From Nocardia bovistercoris (GTDB taxonomy: Bacteria > Actinomycetota > Actinomycetes > Mycobacteriales > Mycobacteriaceae): DNA of 64,000 bases. Position 1 is the stretch's first letter; every line of letters begins with the position of its first letter. Location of the stretch: positions 124,001 through 188,000 of the forward strand of contig NZ_JADMLG010000005.1 in assembly GCF_015674855.1 (NCBI RefSeq). The letters are read 5' to 3'. A model generated the notes under the pieces. It did no database searches, was not told where the DNA came from, and was given only the letters and a program-made list of their open reading frames with translations. Positions 25,790 to 35,674 of the stretch are shown piece by piece. A program made the position numbers and the translations under genes.

Positions 25790-26467
25790 TCATCGACCCG
25801 GCAGCCGCTCGGCGACGGCCCAGTGCTCGCCCGCGATCACCACGTGATCGAGGAAGCGCAGGCCGACGGTGGCCGCGGCGGTGGTGAGATGGGTGGTGGC
25901 GAGGCGATCCTCCGGACTCGGGAACGGATCGCCGGAAGGGTGGTTGTGGGCGATCGCGAACGCGCGGCCGTCGTAGCGCAGGACCGTGTTGAGGATTTCG
26001 CGCACGGGCACCGCGACCTGGTCGACGGCGCCCTCGGCGACGAAGATCTCGTGCCTGACTCGGTGCTGCGCATCGCAGACGAGGACGAGCAGCCGCTCCA
26101 CACGCGCACCGGCGAACCGGGGTGCGGCGCGGGCGGCGATCTCGGCGGCGCAGGTCAGCCGGGGGGCGATGTCGATGCTGCGTCTGACCCGCGTGCCGAG
26201 TTGGAAGGCGGCGGCGATGGCAGCGGCCTTGGCCGCGCCGACCCCGCTGCGGCGGACCAGTTCTTCGGGGCGGGCGGCGGCGAGTCCGGCGACGCCGCCG
26301 TGTTCGGCGAGGAGTTCGGCGGCCATGTCGAGGGCGCTCTCCCCGCGCTTGCCCTGTCCGAGCAGCAGCGCGACCAGTTCGGGATCACTCAGGACGTGCG
26401 AGCCGAGCGCGAGCAGACGTTCCCTCGGTCGTTGACCGCACGGCAGATTCGCGATCGGTACGGACAT
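25790..26467 (-). CDS. radC: RadC/JAB-domain protein
   Basis: A 225-residue RadC-family protein: an N-terminal helix-hairpin-helix-like part (RPEELVRRSGVGAAKAAAI) and a C-terminal JAB/MPN domain. The JAMM metal motif is intact, with His174, His176, Ser184 and Asp187 (HNHPSGD then SPED). The ATG at 26467 has a GAGGGGG site; the longer upstream reading is only read-through of a 24-bp repeat. Biochemical function of RadC proteins is unsettled; links to DNA repair, transformation and mobile elements have been proposed. It sits between two tandem repeat arrays and near an orphan VapB. Confidence 0.85.
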   Translation of the reverse strand: MSVPIANLPCGQRPRERLLALGSHVLSDPELVALLLGQGKRGESALDMAAELLAEHGGVAGLAAARPEELVRRSGVGAAKAAAIAAAFQLGTRVRRSIDIAPRLTCAAEIAARAAPRFAGARVERLLVLVCDAQHRVRHEIFVAEGAVDQVAVPVREILNTVLRYDGRAFAIAHNHPSGDPFPSPEDRLATTHLTTAAATVGLRFLDHVVIAGEHWAVAERLPGR

Positions 26468-26540
26468 GCGCGCCCCCTCGAATGCGTTGGTGTCCGGGGG
26501 ATCATGCCATCGACCACCGACAGGTCGGAGATCCGCGCGG

Positions 26541-26708
26541 AGCCGAGCGACACCAGGCACACAGAGCCGAGCGACACCGGGCACACAGAGCCGAGCGACA
26601 CCGGGCACACAGAGCCGAGCGACACCGGGCACACAGAGCCGAGCGACACCGGGCACACAGAGCCGAGCGACACCGGGCACACAGAGCCGAGCGACACCCA
26701 GGCACACC
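26541..26708. repeat. 24-bp tandem repeat upstream of radC
   Basis: Seven units of AGCCGAGCGACACCGGGCAC plus ACAG, at 26541, 26565, 26589, 26613, 26637, 26661 and 26685; the first and last carry small changes. It fills the gap between the orphan vapB stop (26760) and the radC start (26467). Confidence 0.9.
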
Positions 26709-26759
26709 AACGGTGCGCGGCACGAAGCCGGTGCGGCCGGTCGTCGGAGTCGGTGCGGT

Positions 26760-26954
26760 CTACCCGTCGATGGTGACCGGATCCGCGGCCGACAGCGCCC
26801 CTGCGGCGAGGCGTTCCAGATGTCGCCACTGCCGTTCGTGCACCACGATGCGGCGTAACGCCTCGTTGACGGTCGCCGCGCTGTCGGATGTGCCCATGAT
26901 CGCCGCCGCGCTGTCCAGCAACCGCTGATCGAGATCGATCCGCACGGATTTCAT
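26760..26954 (-). CDS. Orphan VapB-family antitoxin-like protein
   Basis: A 64-residue protein with the ribbon-helix-helix-like N-terminus (KSVRIDLDQRLLDSAAAIMG) and the TVNEALRRIV helix typical of VapB/DUF2191 antitoxins. A GAAGGAGGAC ribosome site precedes the ATG. Antitoxins of this kind normally overlap a PIN-domain VapC toxin gene immediately downstream. Here the downstream DNA is the 24-bp repeat array and no PIN-like frame is seen, so it is an orphan. It is divergent from the phenylalanine hydroxylase gene. Confidence 0.7.
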   Translation of the reverse strand: MKSVRIDLDQRLLDSAAAIMGTSDSAATVNEALRRIVVHERQWRHLERLAAGALSAADPVTIDG

Positions 26955-27038
26955 GCGTCCTCCTTCGTACTTTCGTCATCTTGCGGCATACGGCCCCGAT
27001 CGGGTGGCAAATCGTCGGCATTGTGCTTTCATCGAGTT

Positions 27039-27968
27039 ATGTTCACCGAGGCTCGGCTGTATTCACCGGTGACCCGCACCGGCGACGGCGACGTGACCGT
27101 TCATCTGAGCGAGGAACATCCCGGTGTGCGCGATCCGGAATATCGGGCTAGGCGAAACGCGATCGCGGCGCTCGCATTGGAATACGTGCCGGGCGCCGCG
27201 CTGCCGCGTATCGACTACACCGAGGACGAGCAGCGAGTGTGGCGCACTGTTTCGGTGGAACTCGCGCGCAAACACCGCCGCTACGCCTGCACCGACATTC
27301 TGGACGCGGCGGCGCGCCTCGCGCTGCCCACCGCGCGAATCCCACAATTGGACGAGGTGAGCGCCGCGCTGGCCCCGCTCACCGGATTCCGGTACGTGCC
27401 CGCGGCCGGTCTGGTGCCGCTCCGGGAATTCTTCGGCTCCTTCGCCGAGCGCACCTTTCATTCGACCCAGTACATTCGCCACCATTCCGCCCCGCTCTAC
27501 ACCCCGGAACCCGATGCCGTGCACGAGATCGTCGGACACGCGACGCAACTCGCGTGCCCCCGTTTCGCGGCCGTCTACGAAACAGCGGGCGCGGCCGTCG
27601 CGCGGCTGCGCACCGACGCGGCGCTGAAATTCCTGGCCGATGTCTTCTGGTTCTCGATGGAATTCGGCGTGGTCCGGGAGCGGGGCGAGATCCGTTGCTA
27701 CGGAGCCGGTCTGCTTTCCTCCTACGGCGAGATCGAGGAGTTCCGCGGCGCCGAGCTGCGGCCGCTGGACGTGCGGGCGATGGGCACCGCGACCTACGAC
27801 ATCACGCACTATCAGCCGGTGCTGTATTGCGCGGAATCGGTCACCCACCTCGAGGACGTGGTCGGCGAATTCTTCGCGACCATCGATGACGAGACGCCCG
27901 CGCGCATGCGGGCGCGTCCGGTCAGTCCGCGGCCCGCAGCGGCAGCCCGGCCTCGAGGAAGCGCATAG
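27039..27968 (+). CDS. phhA: Phenylalanine 4-monooxygenase
   Basis: A 309-residue aromatic amino acid hydroxylase converting phenylalanine to tyrosine with O2 and tetrahydropterin. The iron ligands of the family are present: His162 and His167 (HEIVGH) and Glu208 (FSMEFGV). Substrate-loop residues in REFFGSFAERTFHSTQYIR and YGAGLLSSYGE match the catalytic domain; there is no ACT regulatory domain. The ATG at 27039 is preferred to a TTG at 27021. The last 47 bp overlap the converging tetR gene. No pterin carbinolamine dehydratase is nearby. Confidence 0.88.
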   Translation: MFTEARLYSPVTRTGDGDVTVHLSEEHPGVRDPEYRARRNAIAALALEYVPGAALPRIDYTEDEQRVWRTVSVELARKHRRYACTDILDAAARLALPTARIPQLDEVSAALAPLTGFRYVPAAGLVPLREFFGSFAERTFHSTQYIRHHSAPLYTPEPDAVHEIVGHATQLACPRFAAVYETAGAAVARLRTDAALKFLADVFWFSMEFGVVRERGEIRCYGAGLLSSYGEIEEFRGAELRPLDVRAMGTATYDITHYQPVLYCAESVTHLEDVVGEFFATIDDETPARMRARPVSPRPAAAARPRGSA

Positions 27969-28545
27969 CCCGGCCGAAGTTCTCCGCGTTCATCGGCACC
28001 ATTTTCGAGATGGCGAGTACCGCGCCCGCCACCGCGCCCGCCGTGACCCGCACCTCGAAATCGTCCTTGCAGGCTCCGACGTGTTCGGCCAACATTTCCG
28101 AGACCAGGTCGACGCTGCGTTCCACTTGGACGGCAACGGCCGCGCGCAAGTCCGGTACGTGGAACAGCAGCGCCTCGCGTTCCTGTTCGAAGGCGAGTTC
28201 CTCGGCGGTCAGACTCGCGAATACCGTGTGCATCGCGTTCGCGAACGCGCTGAGCGGCGGCACTCCCCTCGGTTCGTTCCTGATCGCCTCGATGATGACC
28301 GGGTCGAGGTCGTCGGTGAGCACCACCTGTTCCTTGGTGGGGAAATAGCGGAAGAAGGTGCTCGGCGAGACTTCGGCGGCCTCGGCGATCTGTTCGACGG
28401 TGGTCTCGCTGTAGCCCTGTTCGCGAAACAGCCGGAACGCCTCGCTGCGTATGGTGCGGCGGGTCCGTTCCTTCTTCCGCTCGCGCAGACCCCGTAGGTG
28501 CGGGGTCTGCGCGGCGTTCCCGTCGCCGGGATCATCAACCGACAT
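27922..28545 (-). CDS. TetR-family regulator of the adjacent DHA2 pump
   Basis: A 207-residue TetR regulator. The N-terminal HTH spans about 22-70 (RERKKERTRRTIRSEAFRLF, then SPSTFFRYFPTKEQV). The C-terminal ligand domain has the Glu-rich ERS/EMLAEHVG pattern of MftR-like members. It overlaps the 3' end of the efflux gene by 11 bp and follows it on the same strand, so it is probably co-transcribed and represses the pump. A CAGAAT hexamer lies 6 nt before the ATG, identical to that before the other TetR gene at 33845. An in-frame ATG at 28563 is the alternative start. Confidence 0.85.
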   Translation of the reverse strand: MSVDDPGDGNAAQTPHLRGLRERKKERTRRTIRSEAFRLFREQGYSETTVEQIAEAAEVSPSTFFRYFPTKEQVVLTDDLDPVIIEAIRNEPRGVPPLSAFANAMHTVFASLTAEELAFEQEREALLFHVPDLRAAVAVQVERSVDLVSEMLAEHVGACKDDFEVRVTAGAVAGAVLAISKMVPMNAENFGRAMRFLEAGLPLRAAD

Positions 28546-30058
28546 GTGTCGATTCTGTCGCATCCGCCGCCGTTCGTGACTCCGGTACGGATTTCCGGCC
28601 GCGCGGCAGCACCCACATGGCAAGCGGCGCGGCGACGGCGCAGATCGCGGCGCACACCAACAGCATGGCGTCCATACCGCTGACGAACGCGGTCTGCACG
28701 TGCACCAGCAGATCCTGGTCACCGGTCGCCTTCGCCACGGCCACACCGGAATTCACGCCGTCGCGGATCGGGTCGACGTCGCGGTCGCCGAGTTCGGACC
28801 GGTACACGGTGGCGAGCACGGTGCCGAGCAACGCCACCGCGATCGTGCCCGCCGCCTGCCGCAGCGCCTGGATCAGGGCCGAGCCCATGCCCGCGCGCGC
28901 GACGTCGAGATCGTCGATGGCCACCGACATGCCGACCGGCATCGCCACGCCCATGCCCGCGCCGGTGAGGGCGATCCAGCACGCCCCGTACCAGTAGGGG
29001 GTGTCCACCGAGGTCAGCGCGCCGAGTCCGAGTCCGACGGCCAGCGTCGCCATGCCCGCCGTCACCACAGGACCCGCGCCGACGCGCGGCAGCAACCGGT
29101 CGCACAGGCGCGCGCCGACGAGGAGTCCGGCGATCAGCGGCAGCAGCCGCAACCCGCTGCCGAGCGCGTCGACCCCGAGCACGGCCTGGTAGTACTGCGG
29201 GACGGTGAAGAACAGGCCGAACATGCCGAAGGTGATCAGCACCGTGAGGATTGTGCCCCAACGGAATCCGCGTGCGCGGAACAGCGACAGGTCGATGAGC
29301 GGGTATTCGATACCGCGCTGCCGCAACAGGAAGACGGCGAGCGCGGCGACACCTGCGCCGAGTACTGCCCACGCGGGTCCGTCGCCCCAGCCCTCGGTCC
29401 CGAGGCGGATGAATCCGTAGGTGAGGCCGAGCATTCCGATCATCGACAGAGCAGCGCCGAGCAGGTCGAGCGGACGCCGCTCGGGATTGCGCGACTCCGG
29501 CACCAGCGCGGCCACCGCGAGCGCGCCGATGATCACCATCGGCACGTTGATGAGGAACACCGATCCCCACCAGAAGTTGTCGATGAGCCAGCCGCCGAGT
29601 ATCGGGCCCAGCGGCAAGCCCAGCGCGGTCGAGGTCACCCAGATCGACATCGCGCGTGCGCGTTCGGCGGGGTCGCCGAACAGCACCGGCAGCACCGCCA
29701 TGGACAGCGGCATCATGGCCGCCGCCGCGACGCCGAGGACGACCCGCGCCGCGACGAGTTGACCGGATGTGGCGGCGAAAGCACAGGCCAGCGAGGCCGC
29801 GCCGAACAGGATCAGCGCCCCGAGCAGGATCTTCTTGCGGCCGAAACGGTCGCCGATCGCGCCTGCTGGCAGCATGGCGGCAGCCAGCGCCAGCGTGTAC
29901 GCGGTGCTGAACCATTGCAGCGCGCCGTTGTCGGCGTTCAGGTCGACCGCGAGGGTCGGCAGCGCCACCGTGAGCACCGTCATGTCCAGTCCGATGGTCA
30001 GCATGGCCACCGCGAGCGCACCGAGCGCCAGCCAGCGGCGGGTGGACTCCGTCTTCAT
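28535..30058 (-). CDS. MFS drug transporter, DHA2 (14-helix) family
   Basis: A 507-residue proton-coupled drug exporter of the EmrB/QacA type with 14 predicted helices. Motifs are DMTVLTVALPTL in helix 1 (motif D1), the motif A loop GDRFGRKKI between helices 2 and 3, and GLPLGPILGGWL in helix 5 (motif C of antiporters). The ATG at 30058 is set by a GGAGGA site 8 nt upstream. It is followed by its likely regulator. Candidate operator half-sites GACATTT lie upstream. Confidence 0.9.
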   Translation of the reverse strand: MKTESTRRWLALGALAVAMLTIGLDMTVLTVALPTLAVDLNADNGALQWFSTAYTLALAAAMLPAGAIGDRFGRKKILLGALILFGAASLACAFAATSGQLVAARVVLGVAAAAMMPLSMAVLPVLFGDPAERARAMSIWVTSTALGLPLGPILGGWLIDNFWWGSVFLINVPMVIIGALAVAALVPESRNPERRPLDLLGAALSMIGMLGLTYGFIRLGTEGWGDGPAWAVLGAGVAALAVFLLRQRGIEYPLIDLSLFRARGFRWGTILTVLITFGMFGLFFTVPQYYQAVLGVDALGSGLRLLPLIAGLLVGARLCDRLLPRVGAGPVVTAGMATLAVGLGLGALTSVDTPYWYGACWIALTGAGMGVAMPVGMSVAIDDLDVARAGMGSALIQALRQAAGTIAVALLGTVLATVYRSELGDRDVDPIRDGVNSGVAVAKATGDQDLLVHVQTAFVSGMDAMLLVCAAICAVAAPLAMWVLPRGRKSVPESRTAADATESTHVG

Positions 30059-30103
30059 TCCCGACTCCTCCATCGGATCACTACAGCGAATCACTCCAGA
30101 AAC

Positions 30104-30127
30104 GACATTTACAGTCTTTTGACATTA
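30104..30127. promoter_or_regulatory. Direct GACATT half-sites upstream of the DHA2 pump
   Basis: GACATTT at 30104-30110 and GACATTA at 30121-30127 are spaced 17 bp start to start in an AT-rich stretch 46 bp upstream of the pump start. The same GACATTT word forms one arm of the palindrome at 42438-42458, upstream of another DHA2/TetR pair. Confidence 0.4.
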
Positions 30128-30207
30128 ACTCTCATTTCATAGCCGCTGTCAACCTGTGGAACACACGGATCCGGCCTCACCACAACCGCACGAGCCCGCG
30201 CGCCCGA

Positions 30208-30213
30208 TAGGCT
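30208..30213 (+). promoter_or_regulatory. -10 hexamer TAGGCT, leaderless dacB start
   Basis: TAGGCT is followed by 8 nt and the ATG at 30222. Confidence 0.5.
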
Positions 30214-30221
30214 CGAAGCCG

Positions 30222-31532
30222 ATGAAACTCCGGGACTTTCGCCTCACCGCCGCGCTCGGCCTGTCGGCCGCACTGGTCAGCGCGGCCGTGGCGGTCGGCG
30301 CCCCCGCGTCCTCGCACGCGTCGCCGCCGAGCAGCACAACGACCACCCCGTTCACCACCCCCAACACCGAAGGCTGCCCGCAGCGGACCCAGCCGCCCGC
30401 GCCGATCGACACCTCCGAAGTGCCGCAACCCGGCGAACCGACGCCGACACCGCTACCGGTGCCATCCCCCGTGATCGGCGGCGCCAGAATGGCCGAATGC
30501 GGCGTGGTACTGCCCACCGGCGCGCCCGCCGCACCCGAGGAGATCTCGGCGACCGCCTGGATGGTCTCCGACCTCGACACCGGCGAAGTGCTCGCCGCCA
30601 AGGACCCGCACGGTCGCTACCGCCCGGCCAGCACGATCAAGGTGCTGCTCGCCACGGTAGCGCTGCGCAGCCTCGACCTGAACAAGGTCGTCGTCGGCAC
30701 CCAGGCCGACGCCGATGTGGACGGCACGCGTGTCGGCATCGGCCCCGGCGGGCGCTACACCAACCGCCAACTCATGCAGGCGCTCATCATGGCCTCTGGC
30801 AACGACGCGGCGCACGCCGTCGCCACCCAACTCGGCGGCGACAAGGCGGCCGTGACGAAGATGAACGAACTCGCGAAGTCGTTGCGCGCCATGGACACTC
30901 GGGCCGCAACCCCCTCCGGACTCGACGGCCCCGGCATGAGCACCTCGGCATACGACTTGTCGGTGCTGTTCCGCGAAGCCATGACGATCCCGCTGTTCGC
31001 CGAACTCATCCGCACCGAACAGGTCGACTTTCCCGGCTTCCCCAAGGACCCACACAGCCCGGAGGACACCGACCACCCCGGCTTCCCGATCGGCAACGAC
31101 AACCAGCTGCTCTACAACTACGCAGGCGCGCTCGGCGGCAAGACCGGCTTCACCGACGACGCCCGCCAGACCTTCGTCGCGGGCGCGCAACGCGACGGCC
31201 GCCGCCTCGCCGTCACCCTGCTCAAGGCGGACGTGCTGCCCATCCGCCCGTGGGAACAGGCCGCCCGACTGCTCGACTACGGCTTCGCGCTGCCGCGCGG
31301 AGTCCAGGTCGGCTTCCTGCCATCGGCCGTGCGCAAAGCCGATCCCAACAGCACGCAACGCACATCGGTCGTGGTGGCCGCACCACCGGTCGAGGACGTG
31401 GTCCAGCAGGCCGAACCGCCCGCCGAACACCACCGTTCCAGTACCAGAACCGTGCTCATCGTCGGTGGAATCGTGCTGATAGCGGCGCTGCTGTTCGGCG
31501 CACGTCAAGCCCGGCGCCCGCGGCGGCGCTGA
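30222..31532 (+). CDS. dacB: D-alanyl-D-alanine carboxypeptidase (penicillin-binding protein, S11)
   Basis: A 436-residue secreted, membrane-anchored D,D-carboxypeptidase trimming the terminal D-Ala of peptidoglycan pentapeptides. A signal peptide (about 1-32) and a Pro/Thr-rich linker precede the S11 domain. The three active-site motifs are STIK, SGN and KTG. A C-terminal transmembrane helix (about 404-425) with an Arg-rich tail anchors it. Family and place (Rv3330, dacB1 type) agree. The ATG at 30222 gives a proper signal peptide. The 113-bp convergent gap after it shows no clear terminator. Confidence 0.92.
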   Translation: MKLRDFRLTAALGLSAALVSAAVAVGAPASSHASPPSSTTTTPFTTPNTEGCPQRTQPPAPIDTSEVPQPGEPTPTPLPVPSPVIGGARMAECGVVLPTGAPAAPEEISATAWMVSDLDTGEVLAAKDPHGRYRPASTIKVLLATVALRSLDLNKVVVGTQADADVDGTRVGIGPGGRYTNRQLMQALIMASGNDAAHAVATQLGGDKAAVTKMNELAKSLRAMDTRAATPSGLDGPGMSTSAYDLSVLFREAMTIPLFAELIRTEQVDFPGFPKDPHSPEDTDHPGFPIGNDNQLLYNYAGALGGKTGFTDDARQTFVAGAQRDGRRLAVTLLKADVLPIRPWEQAARLLDYGFALPRGVQVGFLPSAVRKADPNSTQRTSVVVAAPPVEDVVQQAEPPAEHHRSSTRTVLIVGGIVLIAALLFGARQARRPRRR

Positions 31533-31646
31533 CTCTTCGGACTGCGCCGTTCGAGCAGCGCGACCATCGATGGCAGGCGAGTGCCGTCGGGCGGCGGAGG
31601 CGACCGCGCCCGGCAATCCGCCGAACCGGTAGCGCGGACCAGTTCG

Positions 31647-32666
31647 CTAGCGCCGCCTCCGCAGGAGCGCCAGAGCGAGGGCAGCGAGTGCACCCACGCC
31701 GAAATACGCTGAAGCGGGGGCGAATCCGGGGCGGGTCACTACTCGGGGGCGGATCAGGGCAGGACCGGGCACGGGGATGTCGGCTTCGCGCAAGTTGTCG
31801 GAGGCGGTCGCGGCCCACGCGGTGGCGAACAGGACGATCCGGTAGGTGATGTAGCTGAAGACCATCAGGCCGATGATGGAGCCGAAGGTCGCGCCCGCCG
31901 GGCTGCGCAGGACGATCTGCAGGTAGATCGTCGCGAAGTATTTGAAGATCTCGAAGGCCACCGCCGCGAGCAGCGCCGCCTTGGCCGCGCTGCGCACCGT
32001 GACCGGCTCGCGCGGCAGTCGCGCGATGATCCAGGCGAACACGGCCCAGTTCGCGAGCACCGCGAGCACGATCGACAGCAGCCCGAGCAGCAGCCGGGCG
32101 CCGGGCGCCTCGTCCAAGCCGAGTCCGCGCAGCAGGCCCGAACCCAGCTCACTCGACGCGAGCGCCGAGAGCACGAAGGAGGCGAGGAAGGCCATGCCGA
32201 GACCGACCAGCGCAACCAGATCCGACAGCTTGCTGACCACCCAGTTCGATTCCTGGGTCTTCTGATCCCACTGCTCGGTCAGCGCGGCGCGTAGATTCGC
32301 CATCCAGCCGAGTCCGGCGTACGCCGCGCCGAGCAGACCCAGCACGCCGACGGTGCCGCGCGACTGGACGGCCTGATCGATCAACTGGTTGATCTGGTCA
32401 CCCAGCGAACCCGGGATGGTCTCCACGATCTTGTCCTGCATCTCGACCAGCAGATCGGGACGGCTGTTCAAGACGAACCCCGCGACCGCGAACGCGACCA
32501 TCAGCAGCGGGAACAGCGACAACACCGTGAAATAGGTGATGCCCGCCGCGTAGTAGTCGCCGCGCTGACGTTGGTAGCGCCCGCCCGCCCGGATCAGATG
32601 ATCCAGCCACGGCCGCGCCTGGACACGCCGCTCGGCCCCGGCCTTGATGTTGTCGATCACCTGCAC
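31647..32666 (-). CDS. YihY/virulence-factor BrkB family membrane protein
   Basis: A 339-residue integral membrane protein of the YihY/YhjD family, matching Rv3335c upstream of trpS. Six to seven hydrophobic segments are visible, beginning with AAGITYFTVLSLFPLLM (the family signature region). The C-terminal tail ends in a run of arginines. Molecular function of the family is not established; one enteric member affects lipid A-deficient growth. The start is a GTG; trpS lies just upstream on the same strand with a 40-bp gap, so co-transcription is likely. Confidence 0.85.
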   Translation of the reverse strand: MQVIDNIKAGAERRVQARPWLDHLIRAGGRYQRQRGDYYAAGITYFTVLSLFPLLMVAFAVAGFVLNSRPDLLVEMQDKIVETIPGSLGDQINQLIDQAVQSRGTVGVLGLLGAAYAGLGWMANLRAALTEQWDQKTQESNWVVSKLSDLVALVGLGMAFLASFVLSALASSELGSGLLRGLGLDEAPGARLLLGLLSIVLAVLANWAVFAWIIARLPREPVTVRSAAKAALLAAVAFEIFKYFATIYLQIVLRSPAGATFGSIIGLMVFSYITYRIVLFATAWAATASDNLREADIPVPGPALIRPRVVTRPGFAPASAYFGVGALAALALALLRRRR

Positions 32667-32706
32667 CTGTCCAGCCCCTTCGACCGAAAAAGCGCAGGTT
32701 CGACGC

Positions 32707-33831
<1,125 letters not shown>

Positions 33832-33844
33832 TCAGAATCGACAG

Positions 33845-34669
33845 GTGACAGCCCAGCGGACCTACGGCGGCGTCTCGGCGGACGAGCGCCGCGCCCAGCG
33901 CCGCACGGCACTGCTCGACGCCGCCCTCGACATCATCGGCACTCAGGGGCTGGCCAAACTCACCGTCTCCGGGCTGTGCGCGCGAGCGGGGCTGAACGAG
34001 CGGTACTACTACGAGAGCTTCGACAGCCGCGAAGCCGTGCTCACCGGGGTGATCGACCGGATCGCCGAGGAGATGGCCGCGGCCATCCTCGACGCGCTGC
34101 GCGAGGCGCCCGACGATTCGCGGGCCATGGCGCGCGCCGCCATCACCGCGGGCATCCGCCTGCTCACCGACGATCCGCGTAAGGCGAAGGTCGCCTTCAT
34201 CGACGGGCTCGCCACGCCCGAACTGCGCGCCCGCTCCACGACCACCGCGCGTGTCTTCGCGCGCTTGGTCGCCGCCGAAGGCGTCGGTTTCTACGGCATC
34301 CCCGGACCCGACGCTCCGGATGCCGACACCCTTCACGCCGATACCTCGGATGCCGAGACCTCCGACGCCGATGCGGACACTTCCGACGCCGACACCGCCA
34401 ATGCCGACACCGGCACCTCCGACGCCGACACCGCCAATGCCAATATCGGCACCTCCAATGCCGACGCGGACACCTTCGACGCCAGCGCTTCCAACGCCGA
34501 CACCGACCCGGCCGTCGACTTCAGGGCCACCTACCTCGTCGGCGGCTTGATCCACACCCTCACCGGCTGGATCCAGGGCGATCTCGCCATGACCCGCGAC
34601 GAACTCATCGACCACACCACCGACGTCTTCGTACTCCTCGGCGAGGACCTCGCGGGCAGACAGTCCTGA
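33845..34669 (+). CDS. TetR-family regulator with Asp/Ala/Thr-rich repeat insert
   Basis: A 274-residue TetR protein. The HTH is at about 12-60 (RRTALLDAALDIIGTQGLAKL, followed by ERYYYESFDSREAV). Helical ligand-domain segments surround a low-complexity insert at about 158-222, built of ADTSD/ADTAN-type units, after which VDFRATYLVGGLIHTL resumes the fold. The GTG at 33845 is 6 nt after CAGAAT, a leaderless-type arrangement. It is divergent from trpS and convergent with the barstar-like gene. The regulated target is unknown. Confidence 0.85.
   Translation: MTAQRTYGGVSADERRAQRRTALLDAALDIIGTQGLAKLTVSGLCARAGLNERYYYESFDSREAVLTGVIDRIAEEMAAAILDALREAPDDSRAMARAAITAGIRLLTDDPRKAKVAFIDGLATPELRARSTTTARVFARLVAAEGVGFYGIPGPDAPDADTLHADTSDAETSDADADTSDADTANADTGTSDADTANANIGTSNADADTFDASASNADTDPAVDFRATYLVGGLIHTLTGWIQGDLAMTRDELIDHTTDVFVLLGEDLAGRQS
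34315..34509 (+). repeat. In-frame low-complexity repeat inside a tetR gene
   Basis: Degenerate 15- and 21-bp units around GCCGACACC encode pentads and heptads such as ADTSD, AETSD, ADTAN and ADTGTSD. The frame is kept and there are no stops. Confidence 0.8.
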
Positions 34670-34679
34670 ATCAGCAGGC

Positions 34680-35183
34680 TCAGTCCAGCGCGAGTACCGC
34701 GACGCGCGGCGAGGCGGGCTCGCCCTGGAAGACCACGCGGAAGGCGATCTGCCGCTTGGCCCAGTAGTCGGCGCAGTCGCGCATGGCCCGGGCGAACCAC
34801 TCGCGTTCGGACGGCGCGTCGGCCAGTAGCGCGGCCGAACCGCGCACCACCACAACGTATCCCGGCGCCTCGCCGAGAAAATCGTCCAGATCACGCAGAC
34901 ATTCGTCGAAGGCGTCCTTGTTCTCCCCGAAGTAGTACGGGAATTGGAACGCGGCCGCGAATTCGTCGAAAACCCCCGCGAGCGAACGCATCTTCGCCGC
35001 ACGCAGCTCCCGCACCCGGTAACCGCTCGGCGCGCGGAACCGCAGACTGCTCAACTCGGCCGCGTCCACCGCGAGCGCGCCGAGCGCTGGACCCGCCGAA
35101 CGCGAGACGGCCGCGACCATCGGGGCCGCGCCGAGCGCGGCGGGTCGGGCCAGGAACTGGGACAGCGGAACCGGTTTCGACAT
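34680..35183 (-). CDS. Barstar-family ribonuclease inhibitor
   Basis: A 167-residue protein whose C-terminal half (about 65-150) matches barstar: VFDEFAAAFQFPYYFGENKD followed by AFDECLRDLDDFL, the helix-loop segment that plugs the barnase active site. The N-terminal 55 residues are extra. Its start overlaps the stop of the upstream secreted ribonuclease by one base (TGATG), so the two are translationally coupled. It would protect the cytosol against that enzyme. Confidence 0.85.
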   Translation of the reverse strand: MSKPVPLSQFLARPAALGAAPMVAAVSRSAGPALGALAVDAAELSSLRFRAPSGYRVRELRAAKMRSLAGVFDEFAAAFQFPYYFGENKDAFDECLRDLDDFLGEAPGYVVVVRGSAALLADAPSEREWFARAMRDCADYWAKRQIAFRVVFQGEPASPRVAVLALD

Positions 35184-35674
35184 CAGCGCATCCTAGTGAA
35201 GGTCTTGTAGTGGTCACCGGTGTACCAGGCGGAATCGTCGCTGCCGGTGACAATGCGTTCCGCGTCGCGGGACCGGTTGCGCTCCTTGGGATTGACATCC
35301 CATTCCTGATACGTGAGCGCACGCCCGTCGGGACCGGTGCGCGGCAAGTCGCCGTTGCGGTTCATCCACTGCTCCCCGCCCTTGGTGCCGGGCGCGTTCG
35401 CGGAATCGGGCCACCGCCCCGCATCGATCTCCACCAGCGTGACGTAGGCGCGGTCCGGCACGCCGGGCACCCGGGTCGGCGACGCGACCGGAACCGCGGC
35501 AGCCCCCGTTGACCGCTCCGATTTCGCGCTCGTCGCGACAGCCGTGACCTGTGCCGAATTCCCGGCCTCATCCGAGGTATCGCCGCCACGCAGACCGAGC
35601 ACGGCAGCCAGGACCACCACCGCGACCGAGACGAGCCCGGCCACCACACGCACGGGTTTCGAATTCGCGTTCAT
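35183..35674 (-). CDS. Exported guanyl-specific ribonuclease (barnase/RNase Sa family)
   Basis: A 163-residue microbial ribonuclease. A hydrophobic segment (about 8-27) is a signal or anchor. The C-terminal domain has the family catalytic set: Glu124 (YQEWDV), Arg140 (RDAERIV) and His155 (DHYKTF), with spacing close to RNase Sa Glu54-Arg69-His85. The ATG overlaps the xthA stop (ATGA) and the gene runs into the barstar-family gene. Secreted RNases of this type serve as toxins or nutrient enzymes. The xthA-RNase-inhibitor order suggests one transcript. Confidence 0.85.
   Translation of the reverse strand: MNANSKPVRVVAGLVSVAVVVLAAVLGLRGGDTSDEAGNSAQVTAVATSAKSERSTGAAAVPVASPTRVPGVPDRAYVTLVEIDAGRWPDSANAPGTKGGEQWMNRNGDLPRTGPDGRALTYQEWDVNPKERNRSRDAERIVTGSDDSAWYTGDHYKTFTRMR

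Noticed and set aside
25310..25793. Repeat frames in 25310-25793 that could look like repeat proteins, or a CRISPR-like array
   Set aside because: 25-bp units with no spacers between them and period not divisible by three; no cas genes; the frames on both strands follow from repetition.
26389..26760. vapC toxin remnant downstream of the orphan vapB
   Set aside because: The minus-strand DNA after the vapB stop shows no PIN-domain acidic pattern before the 24-bp repeats begin.
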